This document shows positions 1-9,161 of a stretch of DNA of 61,572 nucleotides, one piece after another. A model generated the notes under the pieces. That model was not told where the DNA came from. It made no database searches and saw only the letters and a program-made list of their open reading frames with translations. The stretch comes from JAFGIG01 sp964397545. Its GTDB lineage: Bacteria; SDB-A. Numbering within the stretch: position 1 is the stretch's first letter; each line of letters opens with the position of its first letter. The DNA lies in assembly GCA_964397545.1 (NCBI GenBank), contig CAYNIW010000011.1, forward strand, positions 1 through 61,572. The letters run 5' to 3'. The translations under genes were made by a program, and so were the position numbers.

Positions 1-1650
1 GTATTTTTTTGTCTTTGTCGTGAAAAAAGGATCGAAAATATTTTTTATAATATTCTTAGGGATTCCAATTCCGTTGTCGGTTATCTCCACTGAAACAAAT
101 TTCCCTTTTTCCCTTTCAGTTTCTCCTGCCCGAATTATTATTTCTCCTTTTCCTATGATTGAGTCTTTGGCGTTTATGAGGATATTGAAAATTGCCTGTT
201 CGAGCTGTGAAAGATCTCCCTTTATCCCGGGAAGAGGTTCGTCCGTAAAGACTACCTTGAGATTTATTTTAGGAAGAATTGAGCTCTTTACGACATTGAC
301 GCAGTTTTCTATTACCGTCTCAATCTGTATTTTTCTCAGCTCGGGAGCTTTGCCGTGGGCGAATTCAAGCAAATCGTTTGAGAGAGTGATGCCTCTGTTC
401 GTGGAATCTGATATCATGTTTATGTATCTTTCAGCGCCTTGAACGCCTTCAAGTTTTTTTTGAAGAGCCTGAAGAGCGAGATTTACTCCGGAAAAAATAT
501 TTTTTATGTCGTGAGATATTCCTTCGGCAAGTCTTCCGAGAGAACTTATTTTGTCTGACTGTATAAGCCTCTGTTCTAATCTGTATTCGTCGGTCTTGTC
601 AATAATCACTATGCTGTAGAGGTTTTTTTCCTCGAGGGATGCTTGTTCAAGAAAAATGTCTCCGATGAGTTCAGAGCCGTCAAATTTCCTCAGCATGGCT
701 CCGGTGAAGACATATTTTTTCTTCATTATAAGTTCGTTAACCGCTTTAAGATATGCTTCCTTTTCTTGAAAAAAAACTGAAAGCTTGGGGTTTTCAGCGG
801 TCTTGTCTGTTCCGCTTATTCTGTAAAAAGCCGGATTAGCCTGCGATATGTAAAATTCATTGTTGTCGAAATACAACTCGCACACTGCTACTGGCAGGCT
901 CTCAAGTATCTGGGAATAGTATGTCCCCTGTATGCGGATTTTATCTATCAGTTCCGTGCTAGATTTTTTCAGGCTGCGGTCTTTTGTGTATGCGAGAAGT
1001 ATGTAGCTGATTACTCCTTTTATTGCTTCCAATTCAAACCGATTCTGCTCGTCTATTTCTTTTTTGCTTTCGTATGAAGCGTTTATGACGCCAATTTTCT
1101 CAGATTCAACTATCACGGGGAAAGAGACGAGTGTTTCAATTTTTATAGAAGTCTGAATCAAATCCGCTTCTTCGGCTTCACCGACGTCTTCGATTATTAC
1201 CGTATGTCCTTCGAGAAAAGCCCTGCCTGCCGCACGGCTTCCGGGTTTGAACGAAAGGCTTCTGTTATAAGCGAAATCCGGGGGGTTTTCGGAGTCTTTC
1301 CTCCCAAAAGCCGCTGACAATTCAAGTATTTCCTTTTCATGATTAAACAAGAGCATTGAAGCGTTGCAGAAACCCATTTTGTTGACGAGGATTTCGACTA
1401 TTTTTCGGCAAAGTTCGTCAATCGAAAGATCGAGAATGACCAGTGAGTTCATTTCCTTTATCGCAGATAAAGTCCTCAACGGATTTATTTTTATCTTGTC
1501 GGAAGCTATTCGGCTGAGACAGCGGATTTGTTCGAGGATAACTTCTTTTTTTTCAAAAATAAGCCCGGCATCTTCATTCAGGGACAGCAAAGATTCAATT
1601 TCACCGAGTGTCCTTAAAACCTCTTCACAGAATGGTTTTTTCCCGCTCAT
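1..1650 (-). CDS. GAF-PAS sensor histidine kinase (3' end beyond window)
   Basis: The reverse strand is open from an ATG at 1650 to the window edge, giving 550 residues with the C-terminus missing. The order is an N-terminal helical stretch, a GAF-like domain (about residues 60-190), a PAS-like domain (about 215-335), a HisKA dimerisation helix with the phospho-acceptor in GISHDIKNIFSG (His codon at 511-513), then an ATPase domain with an N box (NILINAKDSI) and G1 box (EITDNGIGIP). The sequence leaves the window just after FDPFFTTKT, where the G2 box should follow. No membrane segment is visible, so this is probably a cytoplasmic sensor kinase. No response regulator is adjacent inside the window. 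The start is set by a -10 box ending 6 nt before the ATG, with no ribosome binding site, so the transcript may be leaderless. The ligand is unknown. Confidence 0.9.
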   Translation of the reverse strand, partial: MSGKKPFCEEVLRTLGEIESLLSLNEDAGLIFEKKEVILEQIRCLSRIASDKIKINPLRTLSAIKEMNSLVILDLSIDELCRKIVEILVNKMGFCNASMLLFNHEKEILELSAAFGRKDSENPPDFAYNRSLSFKPGSRAAGRAFLEGHTVIIEDVGEAEEADLIQTSIKIETLVSFPVIVESEKIGVINASYESKKEIDEQNRFELEAIKGVISYILLAYTKDRSLKKSSTELIDKIRIQGTYYSQILESLPVAVCELYFDNNEFYISQANPAFYRISGTDKTAENPKLSVFFQEKEAYLKAVNELIMKKKYVFTGAMLRKFDGSELIGDIFLEQASLEEKNLYSIVIIDKTDEYRLEQRLIQSDKISSLGRLAEGISHDIKNIFSGVNLALQALQKKLEGVQGAERYINMISDSTNRGITLSNDLLEFAHGKAPELRKIQIETVIENCVNVVKSSILPKINLKVVFTDEPLPGIKGDLSQLEQAIFNILINAKDSIIGKGEIIIRAGETEREKGKFVSVEITDNGIGIPKNIIKNIFDPFFTTKTKKY

Positions 1651-1656
1651 TTTGTT

Positions 1657-1684
1657 ATTATATACAAAAAAGAAGCTAATTCAA
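1657..1684 (-). promoter_or_regulatory. Promoter of sensor kinase gene, predicted leaderless
   Basis: On the minus strand there is a TTGAAT -35 (1679-1684), a 16-nt spacer and a perfect TATAAT -10 (1657-1662). Only six bases (AACAAA) separate the -10 from the ATG, so transcription should begin at or next to the start codon. Confidence 0.65.
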
Positions 1685-1706
1685 ATCATATAGAACTACT
1701 CGCTTG

Positions 1707-1735
1707 TTGACAGCTCGAAGCGCAGGAAATAAAAT
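1707..1735 (+). promoter_or_regulatory. Sigma-70-type promoter of ACT/SGNH genes
   Basis: TTGACA (1707-1712), a 17-nt spacer and TAAAAT (1730-1735) give a near-consensus promoter. The start site should be near 1742, leaving a short leader with an AAAGGATG ribosome binding site before the ATG at 1758. It is back to back with the kinase promoter. Confidence 0.7.
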
Positions 1736-1757
1736 TACAGGTTTCAAAGGATGTAAA

Positions 1758-2165
1758 ATGAATTCAAAGACGGCATTGCAATACACTGTTTTTCTCGAAC
1801 ACAAATCCGGGGCGATGGAAAAGATAGTGAGCAGACTTAAATCGGAAAACATACAGATTATAGCGCTTTCCGGGAGCGGCTCTGTTGACGGCGGACTCCT
1901 GAGAATAGTCATAGAAAAAGAGACGGATCATGTAAATTCTATTTTCAAAAGCATGAATGTTTTTCCCATGACCGCGCCTGTTATAGTCCTCAGGATTGAC
2001 AAAAAATCCCCGACAGACTTAAATTACATATTACAGCTCCTCGCTTCAAACGACATAAATCTTCAATCAGTTAATTGGAGTGACTGCGCTGAAAACAGCT
2101 TTATCTGCGTTTCAATGATTCCAGACAAATTCGACTTGACGATGAAAATTATAGAAGAAATATGA
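1758..2165 (+). CDS. Tandem ACT-domain protein
   Basis: This 135-residue cytoplasmic protein begins MNSKTALQYTVFLEHKSGAM, a typical ACT-fold opening in which the GAM turn starts the first helix. Two beta-alpha-beta-beta-alpha-beta units can be laid over residues 5-72 and 75-135. Stand-alone tandem ACT proteins bind small ligands, often amino acids, but the ligand cannot be read here. An upstream in-frame start at 1704 was rejected because it lies inside the promoter, whereas the ATG at 1758 has AAAGGATG in front of it. The stop overlaps the next start (ATGA), so the SGNH hydrolase gene is translationally coupled. Confidence 0.75.
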   Translation: MNSKTALQYTVFLEHKSGAMEKIVSRLKSENIQIIALSGSGSVDGGLLRIVIEKETDHVNSIFKSMNVFPMTAPVIVLRIDKKSPTDLNYILQLLASNDINLQSVNWSDCAENSFICVSMIPDKFDLTMKIIEEI

Positions 2166-2848
2166 CATCACTTTTTCTCGCTTTCATTATTTTTTCATCC
2201 ACGCGGTTTCTTCAGCCGGATTTGACATGGCAGGATGCTCTTTCTTTTACAAAATCACGGATAAAAGACAGTGCTTTCCTTCTAATAGGCGATTCGATGA
2301 TAGGAGGGGCGGTTGGTTATTTCCTCTCCAACGACCTCAAATCTTCAGGAGCGGCATCCGTAATTCTGGACTATCACGTGTCAAGTGGGCTATCCAGACC
2401 TGACTTCTACGATTGGAGCAGAAGGCTGTCCGAATTGAAGTCCATGCACGATTTCGATTATGCCTTCGTTTTTCTCGGCGCCAACGACAACCAGGCGCTT
2501 CACAGATACGGTTCCGGCTGGATAATCTACCATTCCGATGAATGGTTCGAAGAATATCATTCAAGAGTCGGCTCGATGATGGACAGACTTCTTGAAAAAG
2601 CCGAAAAAGTTTACTGGATAGGTTTGCCGAGAATGGCCAGTTCGGAGTTCGACTCGGGAACCAGAGTTCTAAACGCGATATACGAAGAGGAAGCTTCCCT
2701 GAGGGCAAGGGTTGTCTTTATATCTTCATACGATATTCTCGACGAACACAGCTACAGTTTTTCAAATCTGAGAACGGACGACGGATGTCATCTCACGAGC
2801 GAAGGCGCAAGGCTTCTCGTAGAAAAAATCGTTGACCTTATGAACTGA
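2162..2848 (+). CDS. SGNH-fold hydrolase, DUF459-like, exported
   Basis: The 228-residue protein has a hydrophobic N-terminus (MTSLFLAFIIFSST) that looks like a signal peptide or anchor. SGNH blocks are visible: LLIGDSMIGG with the nucleophilic Ser, FLGANDNQ with the oxyanion-hole Asn, and DDGCHLTSEGA with the catalytic Asp and His. The VYWIGLPRM segment matches the DUF459 branch of the SGNH family. Such enzymes act on acyl or acetyl esters in the envelope, but the substrate is unknown. The start overlaps the stop of the ACT gene by 4 nt, so the two form an operon. The gene converges on etfA with a gap of only 3 nt. Confidence 0.8.
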   Translation: MTSLFLAFIIFSSTRFLQPDLTWQDALSFTKSRIKDSAFLLIGDSMIGGAVGYFLSNDLKSSGAASVILDYHVSSGLSRPDFYDWSRRLSELKSMHDFDYAFVFLGANDNQALHRYGSGWIIYHSDEWFEEYHSRVGSMMDRLLEKAEKVYWIGLPRMASSEFDSGTRVLNAIYEEEASLRARVVFISSYDILDEHSYSFSNLRTDDGCHLTSEGARLLVEKIVDLMN

Positions 2849-2851
2849 GGG

Positions 2852-4054
2852 CTATCCCGTCTTCTTTTTTTCGAGGGCTTTTATCAATTCCGGGACTATT
2901 TCAAAAAGATTGCCGATTATTGCATAATCTGCGACGTTCATGATCGGCGCGTCTTTGTCTTTGTTGATCGCCACAATGCAATCTGACGACTGCATCCCCA
3001 CAAGATGCTGGATCGCGCCGGATATTCCGATTGCGACATACAGTTTTGGCGCGACGGTTCTGCCCGTCTGCCCGACTTGATGAGAATGCGATATCCAGCC
3101 GTCATCTACAGGCGGCCTGGAAGAACCCACTGCCCCGTTGAGCAGTGATGCAAGCTTTTCAATCATGGAGAAGTTTTCCGGAGATTTTATTCCTCTTCCC
3201 CCGGAGACTATGATATCGGCGTTGTCGAGCCGGACTCTGGAAGTCTCCTCCCTTATTACCCCGAGAAACTGAACTGGGTCTGTCAATATCTCGGGGGATG
3301 TTTCAAATGATGAGACTTCGGAACTTTTTGTGAAGTCCGGTGTTTTCTTTCTCATGACTCTGGGTCTGACAGTCGCCATCTGAGGTCTTGTGTTAGGGGT
3401 CATAATAGTCGCCATAATCGAACCGCCCCACGCAGGTCTAGTCTGCAGAAGATGCCTGTCCGGCATTTCTATTTCAAGATGCGTGCAGTCAGCCGTGAGT
3501 CCTGTTTTGAGCCGGACAGCTACTCTCGACAAAAGAGGCCTGCCCTGAGAAGTCGATCCGGTCAGGACTATCTCCGGTTTTTCTTTCCGTATAAGTTCAA
3601 AAAGAGCCCTCGATCTCGGGCCTATCAGGGGTTTCCCCAAAATTTTGCCTTTTATCACGACAATTCTGTCTGCTCCGTATGCGCCGAGGTTTTTAAGGTC
3701 ATCGTCTTGAGCTGAATCGAAAACCACTGCCGTAAGAGGAACTTTTAACACCGCCGCCAGTTCGTTTCCTTTACTGACAAGTTCGTAGGAAACCTGGGCG
3801 ATTTTCCCTTCTTCTTCTTCCGCTATCACCATGATACCTTTGTATTCGTCGAAGTCCTTCTGGCTCGATGATGTTCCATGGACTCTGACTATTGCTCCGG
3901 TAGGGCATTTTTCAATGCAGATCCCGCAAAGATTGCATAGGGCGGGATCTATCAGAGGCAGGCCGTCTCCGGTCATGGAAACAGCCTTGACCGGGCAGAC
4001 CTGCTCGCAAAGCGAACAAGAAACACATCTTTTTTCGATTATTTTCAAACTCAT
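2852..4054 (-). CDS. etfA: Electron transfer flavoprotein alpha subunit with N-terminal 2x[4Fe-4S] ferredoxin domain
   Basis: This 400-residue protein starts with two ferredoxin motifs (CVSCSLCEQVCP and CNLCGICIEKCP, within residues 1-60) and continues into an EtfA body. The C-terminal FAD domain is clear: GGRGIKSPENF, a VGQTGRTVAPKLYVAIG stretch, then SGAIQHLVGM and IGNLFEIVPELI. The ferredoxin-fused form is known from anaerobe Etf proteins such as CarE of the caffeyl-CoA reductase complex, where Etf feeds or bifurcates electrons. It lies 10 nt after etfB and is the last gene of the fatty-acid operon. The start has GGAGAAATA before the ATG. No acyl-CoA dehydrogenase is nearby, so the electron acceptor is not identified. 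Confidence 0.95.
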   Translation of the reverse strand: MSLKIIEKRCVSCSLCEQVCPVKAVSMTGDGLPLIDPALCNLCGICIEKCPTGAIVRVHGTSSSQKDFDEYKGIMVIAEEEEGKIAQVSYELVSKGNELAAVLKVPLTAVVFDSAQDDDLKNLGAYGADRIVVIKGKILGKPLIGPRSRALFELIRKEKPEIVLTGSTSQGRPLLSRVAVRLKTGLTADCTHLEIEMPDRHLLQTRPAWGGSIMATIMTPNTRPQMATVRPRVMRKKTPDFTKSSEVSSFETSPEILTDPVQFLGVIREETSRVRLDNADIIVSGGRGIKSPENFSMIEKLASLLNGAVGSSRPPVDDGWISHSHQVGQTGRTVAPKLYVAIGISGAIQHLVGMQSSDCIVAINKDKDAPIMNVADYAIIGNLFEIVPELIKALEKKKTG

Positions 4055-4064
4055 TATTTCTCCG

Positions 4065-4850
4065 TTAGATTAGATGACGTTCAGATAAAATTCCAACTAT
4101 TCTCTCTGCCTGAGCAATGGGCTCTCCTTCCAAAAAGAGAACCTGCCCGCCGATTTCCGGGGTAAATATCTTGACCACCTGAGTCGGGCTGCCTTTTAAG
4201 CCGAGTAAACTTTTGTCCGCGTCTATATCCTCCGGGGACCATACAGGAATTATTTCTTTTCTGGATCTTGTTTTATTTCTTAGAGAAGGCATTCTCGGTT
4301 CTCCTATTCCCTTTCCGACGGAAATAACAGCGGGAAACCCGACATACAAATCCACATATCCTTCTTCTGTCATCGCCCTCATTTTGAGAAAACTTTCCCC
4401 TATTTCCAAAAAACCGTTCACGTCGGTTATAACGGGATAATTCAGGTGTTCAGCTATTCCCGGTCCGACCTGCGCTGTGTCGCCGTCTATTGCCTGTCTC
4501 CCCGTCACGATGAGGTCTGCTTCTCCTATCTGCTTTATGCCTTTTGCGAGTGAATAGGAAGTCGCCAGCGTGTCGGATCCGGCGAAATCTTTGGAACTCA
4601 GCAGGACGGCGTTGTCCACTCCCATGGAAATAACCTCTCTGAGGGCGTCTTCGGCCTGAGGGGGGCCCATTGAAACGGCGGTCACAATGGCGCCTGTTTT
4701 ATCTTTGATCTGCAGAGCCGCCTCAACGGCGTAAAGATCGAAAGGGTTGACTACGGCATCAACGCCGGTTCTGACAATTGTATAAGTCTCAGGATCTACT
4801 TTTGACTGTGAAATATCCGGAACCTGCTTCACGCAGACAACTATTTTCAA
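4065..4850 (-). CDS. etfB: Electron transfer flavoprotein beta subunit
   Basis: This 261-residue EtfB begins MKIVVCVKQVPD, the family's usual N-terminus, and contains the nucleotide-binding region DLIVTGRQAIDGDTAQVGP. It pairs with EtfA to form the flavoprotein heterodimer. The start is a TTG, supported by the conserved N-terminus and by a GGGGGAGGT ribosome binding site, though the spacing is unusually short at about 2 nt. A gap of 106 bp separates it from fabF. That is longer than other gaps in the run, so a separate promoter is possible, but I could not find a convincing one. Confidence 0.95.
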   Translation of the reverse strand: MKIVVCVKQVPDISQSKVDPETYTIVRTGVDAVVNPFDLYAVEAALQIKDKTGAIVTAVSMGPPQAEDALREVISMGVDNAVLLSSKDFAGSDTLATSYSLAKGIKQIGEADLIVTGRQAIDGDTAQVGPGIAEHLNYPVITDVNGFLEIGESFLKMRAMTEEGYVDLYVGFPAVISVGKGIGEPRMPSLRNKTRSRKEIIPVWSPEDIDADKSLLGLKGSPTQVVKIFTPEIGGQVLFLEGEPIAQAERIVGILSERHLI

Positions 4851-4956
4851 ACCTCCCCCTTTTTTTGCGGTTACGGCGCCCGAAAAAACCCCGGCTTAAA
4901 AAGAAATGTCTCTTTTTCTTTTTTTACATAATACCGTTGCCGGCGACAGTCTTTTA

Positions 4957-6198
4957 TTAACTGCCTTCGTATTTCTTAAATAGAATGGAGACGTTGTGCC
5001 CTCCGAAACCGAATGAATTCGAAAGAGCATATCTCATTTGGGTGTTTCTTTTTCCTTCCGTGACATAATCTAGATCGCATTCAGGGTCAGGATTCGACAG
5101 GTTTATCGTCGGGTGAACAATTTGATTTTTCAAAGACAAAGAGACCACGGCGGCTTCGACCGCCGAACCGGCTCCGAGCATGTGTCCCGTCATCGACTTC
5201 GTAGAGACCACGGGTATTTTTTCCGCTCTGTTTCCGAGAGCGATTTTTATCGCTTTTGTCTCGATTTTGTCGTTATAGGGAGTGCTCGTTCCGTGCGCGT
5301 TGACGTGATCAATTTCATCGGCGCTGACTCCGGCGTCTTTTAAGGCGATTTTCATCGCCATTGCCGGGCCTTCCGCCGTTTCATCAGGCGCTGTGATGTG
5401 GAACGCGTCGTCAGTTTGTCCCGCGCCGACGATTTCGCAGTAGATGTTCGCGCCTCTTTCGAGCGCTCTCTCGTATTCCTCGAGGACGAGAAGAGCCGCC
5501 CCCTCCGACATGACAAAACCGTCTCTCTCCCTGTCAAAAGGCCTGCTCGCCGTTTCCGGGTCATCATTTCTCGTGGAAAGCGCTTTCATCACGGAAAATC
5601 CGGCCACAGAAAGAGGCGTGATGGAGGACTCAGATCCTCCCGTTATCATTACATCGGCTTCTCCTCTCTGGATAATCCTGAGAGCTGATACAATAGCGTG
5701 TCCCGATGAAGCGCAGGCGCTCGAAACTGAGTAATTCGGGCCTTTCAAGCCGAACCTTATTGCCACTATGCCCGAAGCCATATTTATTATCATCATCGGA
5801 ATAAAAAACGGGGAAACTTTGTCTGGACCTTTGTTGAGAAGAGCTTTGTGCTGTTCCTCCCAAGTGAGGTTCCCGCCTATTCCCGATGATATAATCGCGC
5901 CGGTTCTAAATTTGTCTTCTTTCTCAAGATCGACACCGGAGTCGGCTATCGCTTCAGCGGCGGCGTATATCGCCAGCTGAATGTAGGGATCCATCCTCCG
6001 CATGTCTTTTCTGTCGAGAAACGACGAAGGATCGAAGTTTTTGACTTCTCCGGCTATTTTTACAGAAAGGGAATCGGTTTCGAATTTTTTGATAGTCGAG
6101 ACACCTGATTTTCCTTCCAGCAATTTCTGCCACGTCATTTTCATGTCGTTGGCTACCGGATTCACAGTCCCAAGGCCGGTAATTACAACTCGTTTCAT
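4957..6198 (-). CDS. fabF: Beta-ketoacyl-ACP synthase II
   Basis: The 413-residue condensing enzyme elongates acyl-ACP with malonyl-ACP. The Cys-His-His triad is visible: the nucleophile in SSACASSGHAI (about residue 163), a His in VNAHGTSTPYND and another in KSMTGHMLGAG. Length is normal for FabF, and the C-terminal NSFGFGGHN motif is intact. It sits 22 nt downstream of the acyl carrier protein gene. The usual fabH, fabZ and enoyl reductase genes are absent from this window. Confidence 0.97.
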   Translation of the reverse strand: MKRVVITGLGTVNPVANDMKMTWQKLLEGKSGVSTIKKFETDSLSVKIAGEVKNFDPSSFLDRKDMRRMDPYIQLAIYAAAEAIADSGVDLEKEDKFRTGAIISSGIGGNLTWEEQHKALLNKGPDKVSPFFIPMMIINMASGIVAIRFGLKGPNYSVSSACASSGHAIVSALRIIQRGEADVMITGGSESSITPLSVAGFSVMKALSTRNDDPETASRPFDRERDGFVMSEGAALLVLEEYERALERGANIYCEIVGAGQTDDAFHITAPDETAEGPAMAMKIALKDAGVSADEIDHVNAHGTSTPYNDKIETKAIKIALGNRAEKIPVVSTKSMTGHMLGAGSAVEAAVVSLSLKNQIVHPTINLSNPDPECDLDYVTEGKRNTQMRYALSNSFGFGGHNVSILFKKYEGS

Positions 6199-6220
6199 CT
6201 AAACTGCCTTTTTTATAATC

Positions 6221-6511
6221 TTATTCTTCTTCTTCTCCGTCTTTTCCGGGATTATCGCCTTTTTCCGCAAGGGCTTTTTCGAGGTAGTCAGCGGAATCAC
6301 CGACCGTTTCGAGTTTTTCCGCATCTTCGTCAGGTATGTCTATATCGAATTTTTCTTCAAATGCCATAATCAGCTCAACGAGATCCAGAGAATCCGCACC
6401 GAGGTCCTTTACGTATTTGGAGTCCATAGTTACCTGAGCGTCGTCAACGCCGAGTCTTTCTACGATGATTTTTTTTACCTCTTTTTCCAAGCTTGATCTG
6501 TCAGGCGCCAT
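6221..6511 (-). CDS. acpP: Acyl carrier protein with acidic C-terminal extension
   Basis: The 96-residue ACP carries the phosphopantetheine attachment Ser in LGADSLDLVELIM and the usual helical core, including FEEKFDIDIPDEDAEKL. A tail of roughly 15 residues (GDNPGKDGEEEE at the end) extends beyond the normal length of about 77-80. The start is preceded by AAGGAGGTTATT, a strong ribosome binding site. It lies 24 nt after fabG and 22 nt before fabF, the common FabG-ACP-FabF order. Confidence 0.97.
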   Translation of the reverse strand: MAPDRSSLEKEVKKIIVERLGVDDAQVTMDSKYVKDLGADSLDLVELIMAFEEKFDIDIPDEDAEKLETVGDSADYLEKALAEKGDNPGKDGEEEE

Positions 6512-6535
6512 AATAACCTCCTTAAATAATGTTTT

Positions 6536-7276
6536 CTACATTGCCAGTCCGCCGTCCAGCCTGATTGCTTCTCCTGTGATGTAAGATGATTCATCACTGA
6601 CGAGAAAACAGACGAGATCGGCGACTTCTGCCGGCGAGCCGAATCTTTTCGCCGGTATATTGTTCAAATAAGCATTTTTAATTTCGTCGGGAAGCTTCAT
6701 CGTCATGTCCGATTCTATGAAACCCGGACAGACCGCGTTTACCGTAATTCCTTTTGAAGCGACCTCCTTTGCTGTCGATTTTGTCAGTCCTATCAAACCG
6801 GCTTTCGAAGAAGCGTAATTTGCCTGCCCCAAATTGCCGAAAAGCCCTATGACCGAAGATATGTTGACTATTTTTCCGTATTTATTCCTTATCATCTGTC
6901 TTATCACGGATTTTGTGCAGACAAAAGCCCCCACGAGATTTACTTCCAAAACTTTTCTGAAGTCCTCCACGGACATCTTCATAATAAGATTGTCTTTTGT
7001 TATTCCGGCGTTGTTCACGAGAACTGAAACAGCGTGTCCTTTTCCTGCTAAATCCTTTAGAGCTTCTTCGCAGGATTTTTCATCGGTAATGTCTACTTTC
7101 GAAAAATAACATTGCGCCCCTGCTTTTTCCATCTCTTCAGCGGTTTTTGCGCCTTCCTCCGGCAAAACATCCCAAATATAAACTATATGACCCTTTTCGC
7201 AAAGTTTTTTTGTTATCTCTTTTCCTATTCCTCTCGCTCCGCCGGTCACTATTGCCGCTAATTTTTTTTCTTCCAT
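6536..7276 (-). CDS. fabG: 3-oxoacyl-ACP reductase
   Basis: This 246-residue short-chain dehydrogenase reduces beta-ketoacyl-ACP with NADPH. It shows the Rossmann motif TGGARGIGKEI, the NNAG motif and the catalytic Ser-Tyr-Lys set in SSVIGLFGNLGQANYASSKAG order (Ser about 140, Tyr about 153). The frame stays open to 7417, but the ATG at 7276 (MEEKKLAAIVTGG) is chosen: it gives the family N-terminus, has GGGGGATGAT before it, and falls 1 nt after the fabD stop, whereas the longer version would overlap fabD. Confidence 0.96.
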   Translation of the reverse strand: MEEKKLAAIVTGGARGIGKEITKKLCEKGHIVYIWDVLPEEGAKTAEEMEKAGAQCYFSKVDITDEKSCEEALKDLAGKGHAVSVLVNNAGITKDNLIMKMSVEDFRKVLEVNLVGAFVCTKSVIRQMIRNKYGKIVNISSVIGLFGNLGQANYASSKAGLIGLTKSTAKEVASKGITVNAVCPGFIESDMTMKLPDEIKNAYLNNIPAKRFGSPAEVADLVCFLVSDESSYITGEAIRLDGGLAM

Positions 7277-7277
7277 A

Positions 7278-8213
7278 TCATCCCCCGTTTTCAATATCTT
7301 TGAAAAAATCCCTGACGCTCTGTGACCCCGAAACGCAGAGAGTTTCAATGCTTTTTTCAGTTTTCCTGACAAGCGAGGACAAAACGGGTTTCGCGGAGAA
7401 TTCGATTGTCCTTTCAACCCCGTTCTTCTTGAGGAACTTAACTGTCTGCATCCATTTTACAGGCCCAGTCATCTGTTCTTTCATCGATTTTCTAATCTCG
7501 TCCGGGGCAGACACCGGCAATGCCGATACATTTGCCACGACAGGTAATTTCGCCCTCTCAATATCGAGACTGTCGATAACTTCAGAAAACTCGTGTGCCG
7601 CTTCTTCCATGAGAGGCGAATGAAAAGCCGCGGAAACTTCGAGGAAGACGCAGTTTTTCGCGCCTTTTCCTCTGCAAATTTCGACAGCTCTTTCAACAGC
7701 TTTTGCCTCTCCGCTAACTACAATTTGGGAAGAACTGTTGTAATTTGCAGGCACGACAACGCCTTTTGCTTCAGAACAAGCAAGCTCAACATCTACAGCC
7801 TCCAGGCCGACTACAGCGGCCATTTTCCCGGGGGTTTTCTTTCCCGCTTCGCTCATAAGTTCACCGCGCCTTCTGACGAGCCTGAGAGCTTCTTCAAAAG
7901 TCAACGCTCCGGACGCGGTAAAAGCCGTGTATTCTCCAAGGCTATGTCCTGCGAGAAATAAAGAATCTTCAAGCCTTTCTCTGACAAGTTCGTAGAGGCA
8001 ATAGGCGTGAAGAAGAAGCGCAGGTTGGGCGTTTTTGGATTCTGTAAGTATTTCCTGAGGTCCGTCGAACATTATTTTTGAGAGATCGAAACCCAAAACT
8101 TCCGCTGAAATATCAAAAAGCTTTTTCGTTTCCCTAAAATCCTCATAAATGTCTTTTCCCATGCCTGCCGACTGGGCTCCCTGTCCGACGAATAAAAGAG
8201 CGGTTTTTTTCAT
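7278..8213 (-). CDS. fabD: Malonyl-CoA:ACP transacylase
   Basis: The 311-residue enzyme loads malonate onto ACP. The N-terminal FVGQGAQSAGMGKD motif, the nucleophile Ser in AGHSLGEYTA and the catalytic His in SAAFHSPLM are all present. Length is standard. The start overlaps the plsX stop by 4 nt and the stop is 1 nt from the fabG start, so translation is tightly coupled. Confidence 0.97.
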   Translation of the reverse strand: MKKTALLFVGQGAQSAGMGKDIYEDFRETKKLFDISAEVLGFDLSKIMFDGPQEILTESKNAQPALLLHAYCLYELVRERLEDSLFLAGHSLGEYTAFTASGALTFEEALRLVRRRGELMSEAGKKTPGKMAAVVGLEAVDVELACSEAKGVVVPANYNSSSQIVVSGEAKAVERAVEICRGKGAKNCVFLEVSAAFHSPLMEEAAHEFSEVIDSLDIERAKLPVVANVSALPVSAPDEIRKSMKEQMTGPVKWMQTVKFLKKNGVERTIEFSAKPVLSSLVRKTEKSIETLCVSGSQSVRDFFKDIENGG

Positions 8214-9157
8214 TTTTGCCTCGAAAAATTCTCCGTCAAAATGCCGTTGATGTTTTGGGAGAAGGTTTTCTTCACTGTGAGAAGCCCGTTTTTTACTCCT
8301 CTGGGGGATGTTCTGCCGTGGCCAATAAAAACGATACCGTTTACTCCTATCAAAGGAGCTGCGCCGTATTCGTCTGATGTGAGCTTTTTTGCCATATCAG
8401 AAGGGATCTGGACTGTCTTGCCTAAAAATGAAGTTAAAAACCCGATGATGCTCTCTGCAAACTTGAGGACGATATTTCCAACAAATCCGTCCATGACGAT
8501 AACATCTGCTCTGCCTTTGAAAATGTCTCCGCCTTCCAGGTTGCCAATAAAATTTAACTCGGTCTTTTCCATCAGCTTGTAAGCCTGCAGGGTCTGCTCG
8601 TTGCCTTTTGTCGGTTCTTCCCCTATAGATAAAAGACCGACTCTCGGCTTATCGATGTCAAAAAGTTTTGAATAGTATATAGACCCCATTTGGCCGAATT
8701 GACTTAAAACAGAAGGCTTGCAGTCTACATTCGCGCCGCTGTCAATTACCAGCACAGGGTTCTCAGTAGTTGGAAAAAGACAGGCGACCGCCGGCCTTAA
8801 AATGTTTTTTATCCTTCCGAGGTTGACAAGGGCAAAAGCCATGACCACGCCCGTGTTTCCCACGGAATAAAACGCGTCAGCTTTGCCCCCTTTATGCAGT
8901 TTCAATCCTACGCTGATAGAAGAATTCGTTTTCGTTCTAAGGGCGTCTGAAGGGCTCGTCTGCATATCGACTTCTTCTTCGGCTTCCACGAATTCCACTC
9001 TCTTCTCTTTCAAAATCCAGGGATTTTCATCAAGGATTTTTTTTCTGCCTACAAGAACAACTTCGTCTTCCGCGGACGATTCGAGAAAAAGCCTGACTCC
9101 CTCAACGACAGGAGATGAACCTTCGTCGCCTCCCACCGCGTCCATGGCTATTTTCAT
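8210..9157 (-). CDS. plsX: Phosphate acyltransferase PlsX
   Basis: The 315-residue protein begins MKIAMDAVGGDEGSSPVVEG, the PlsX signature, and contains the conserved GNTGVVMAFALVNLGRI region and IVMDGFVGNIVLK. It makes acyl-phosphate from acyl-ACP for phospholipid synthesis by the PlsX/PlsY route. It lies 4 nt after rpmF, matching the rpmF-plsX-fab gene order widespread in bacteria, and overlaps fabD by 4 nt. Confidence 0.97.
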   Translation of the reverse strand: MKIAMDAVGGDEGSSPVVEGVRLFLESSAEDEVVLVGRKKILDENPWILKEKRVEFVEAEEEVDMQTSPSDALRTKTNSSISVGLKLHKGGKADAFYSVGNTGVVMAFALVNLGRIKNILRPAVACLFPTTENPVLVIDSGANVDCKPSVLSQFGQMGSIYYSKLFDIDKPRVGLLSIGEEPTKGNEQTLQAYKLMEKTELNFIGNLEGGDIFKGRADVIVMDGFVGNIVLKFAESIIGFLTSFLGKTVQIPSDMAKKLTSDEYGAAPLIGVNGIVFIGHGRTSPRGVKNGLLTVKKTFSQNINGILTENFSRQK

Positions 9158-9161
9158 ATTT

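Noticed and set aside
2852..4054. Ferredoxin part of EtfA as a separate gene or assembly fusion
   Set aside because: The frame is continuous with a normal linker, the start has a ribosome site, and such fusions are known in anaerobes.
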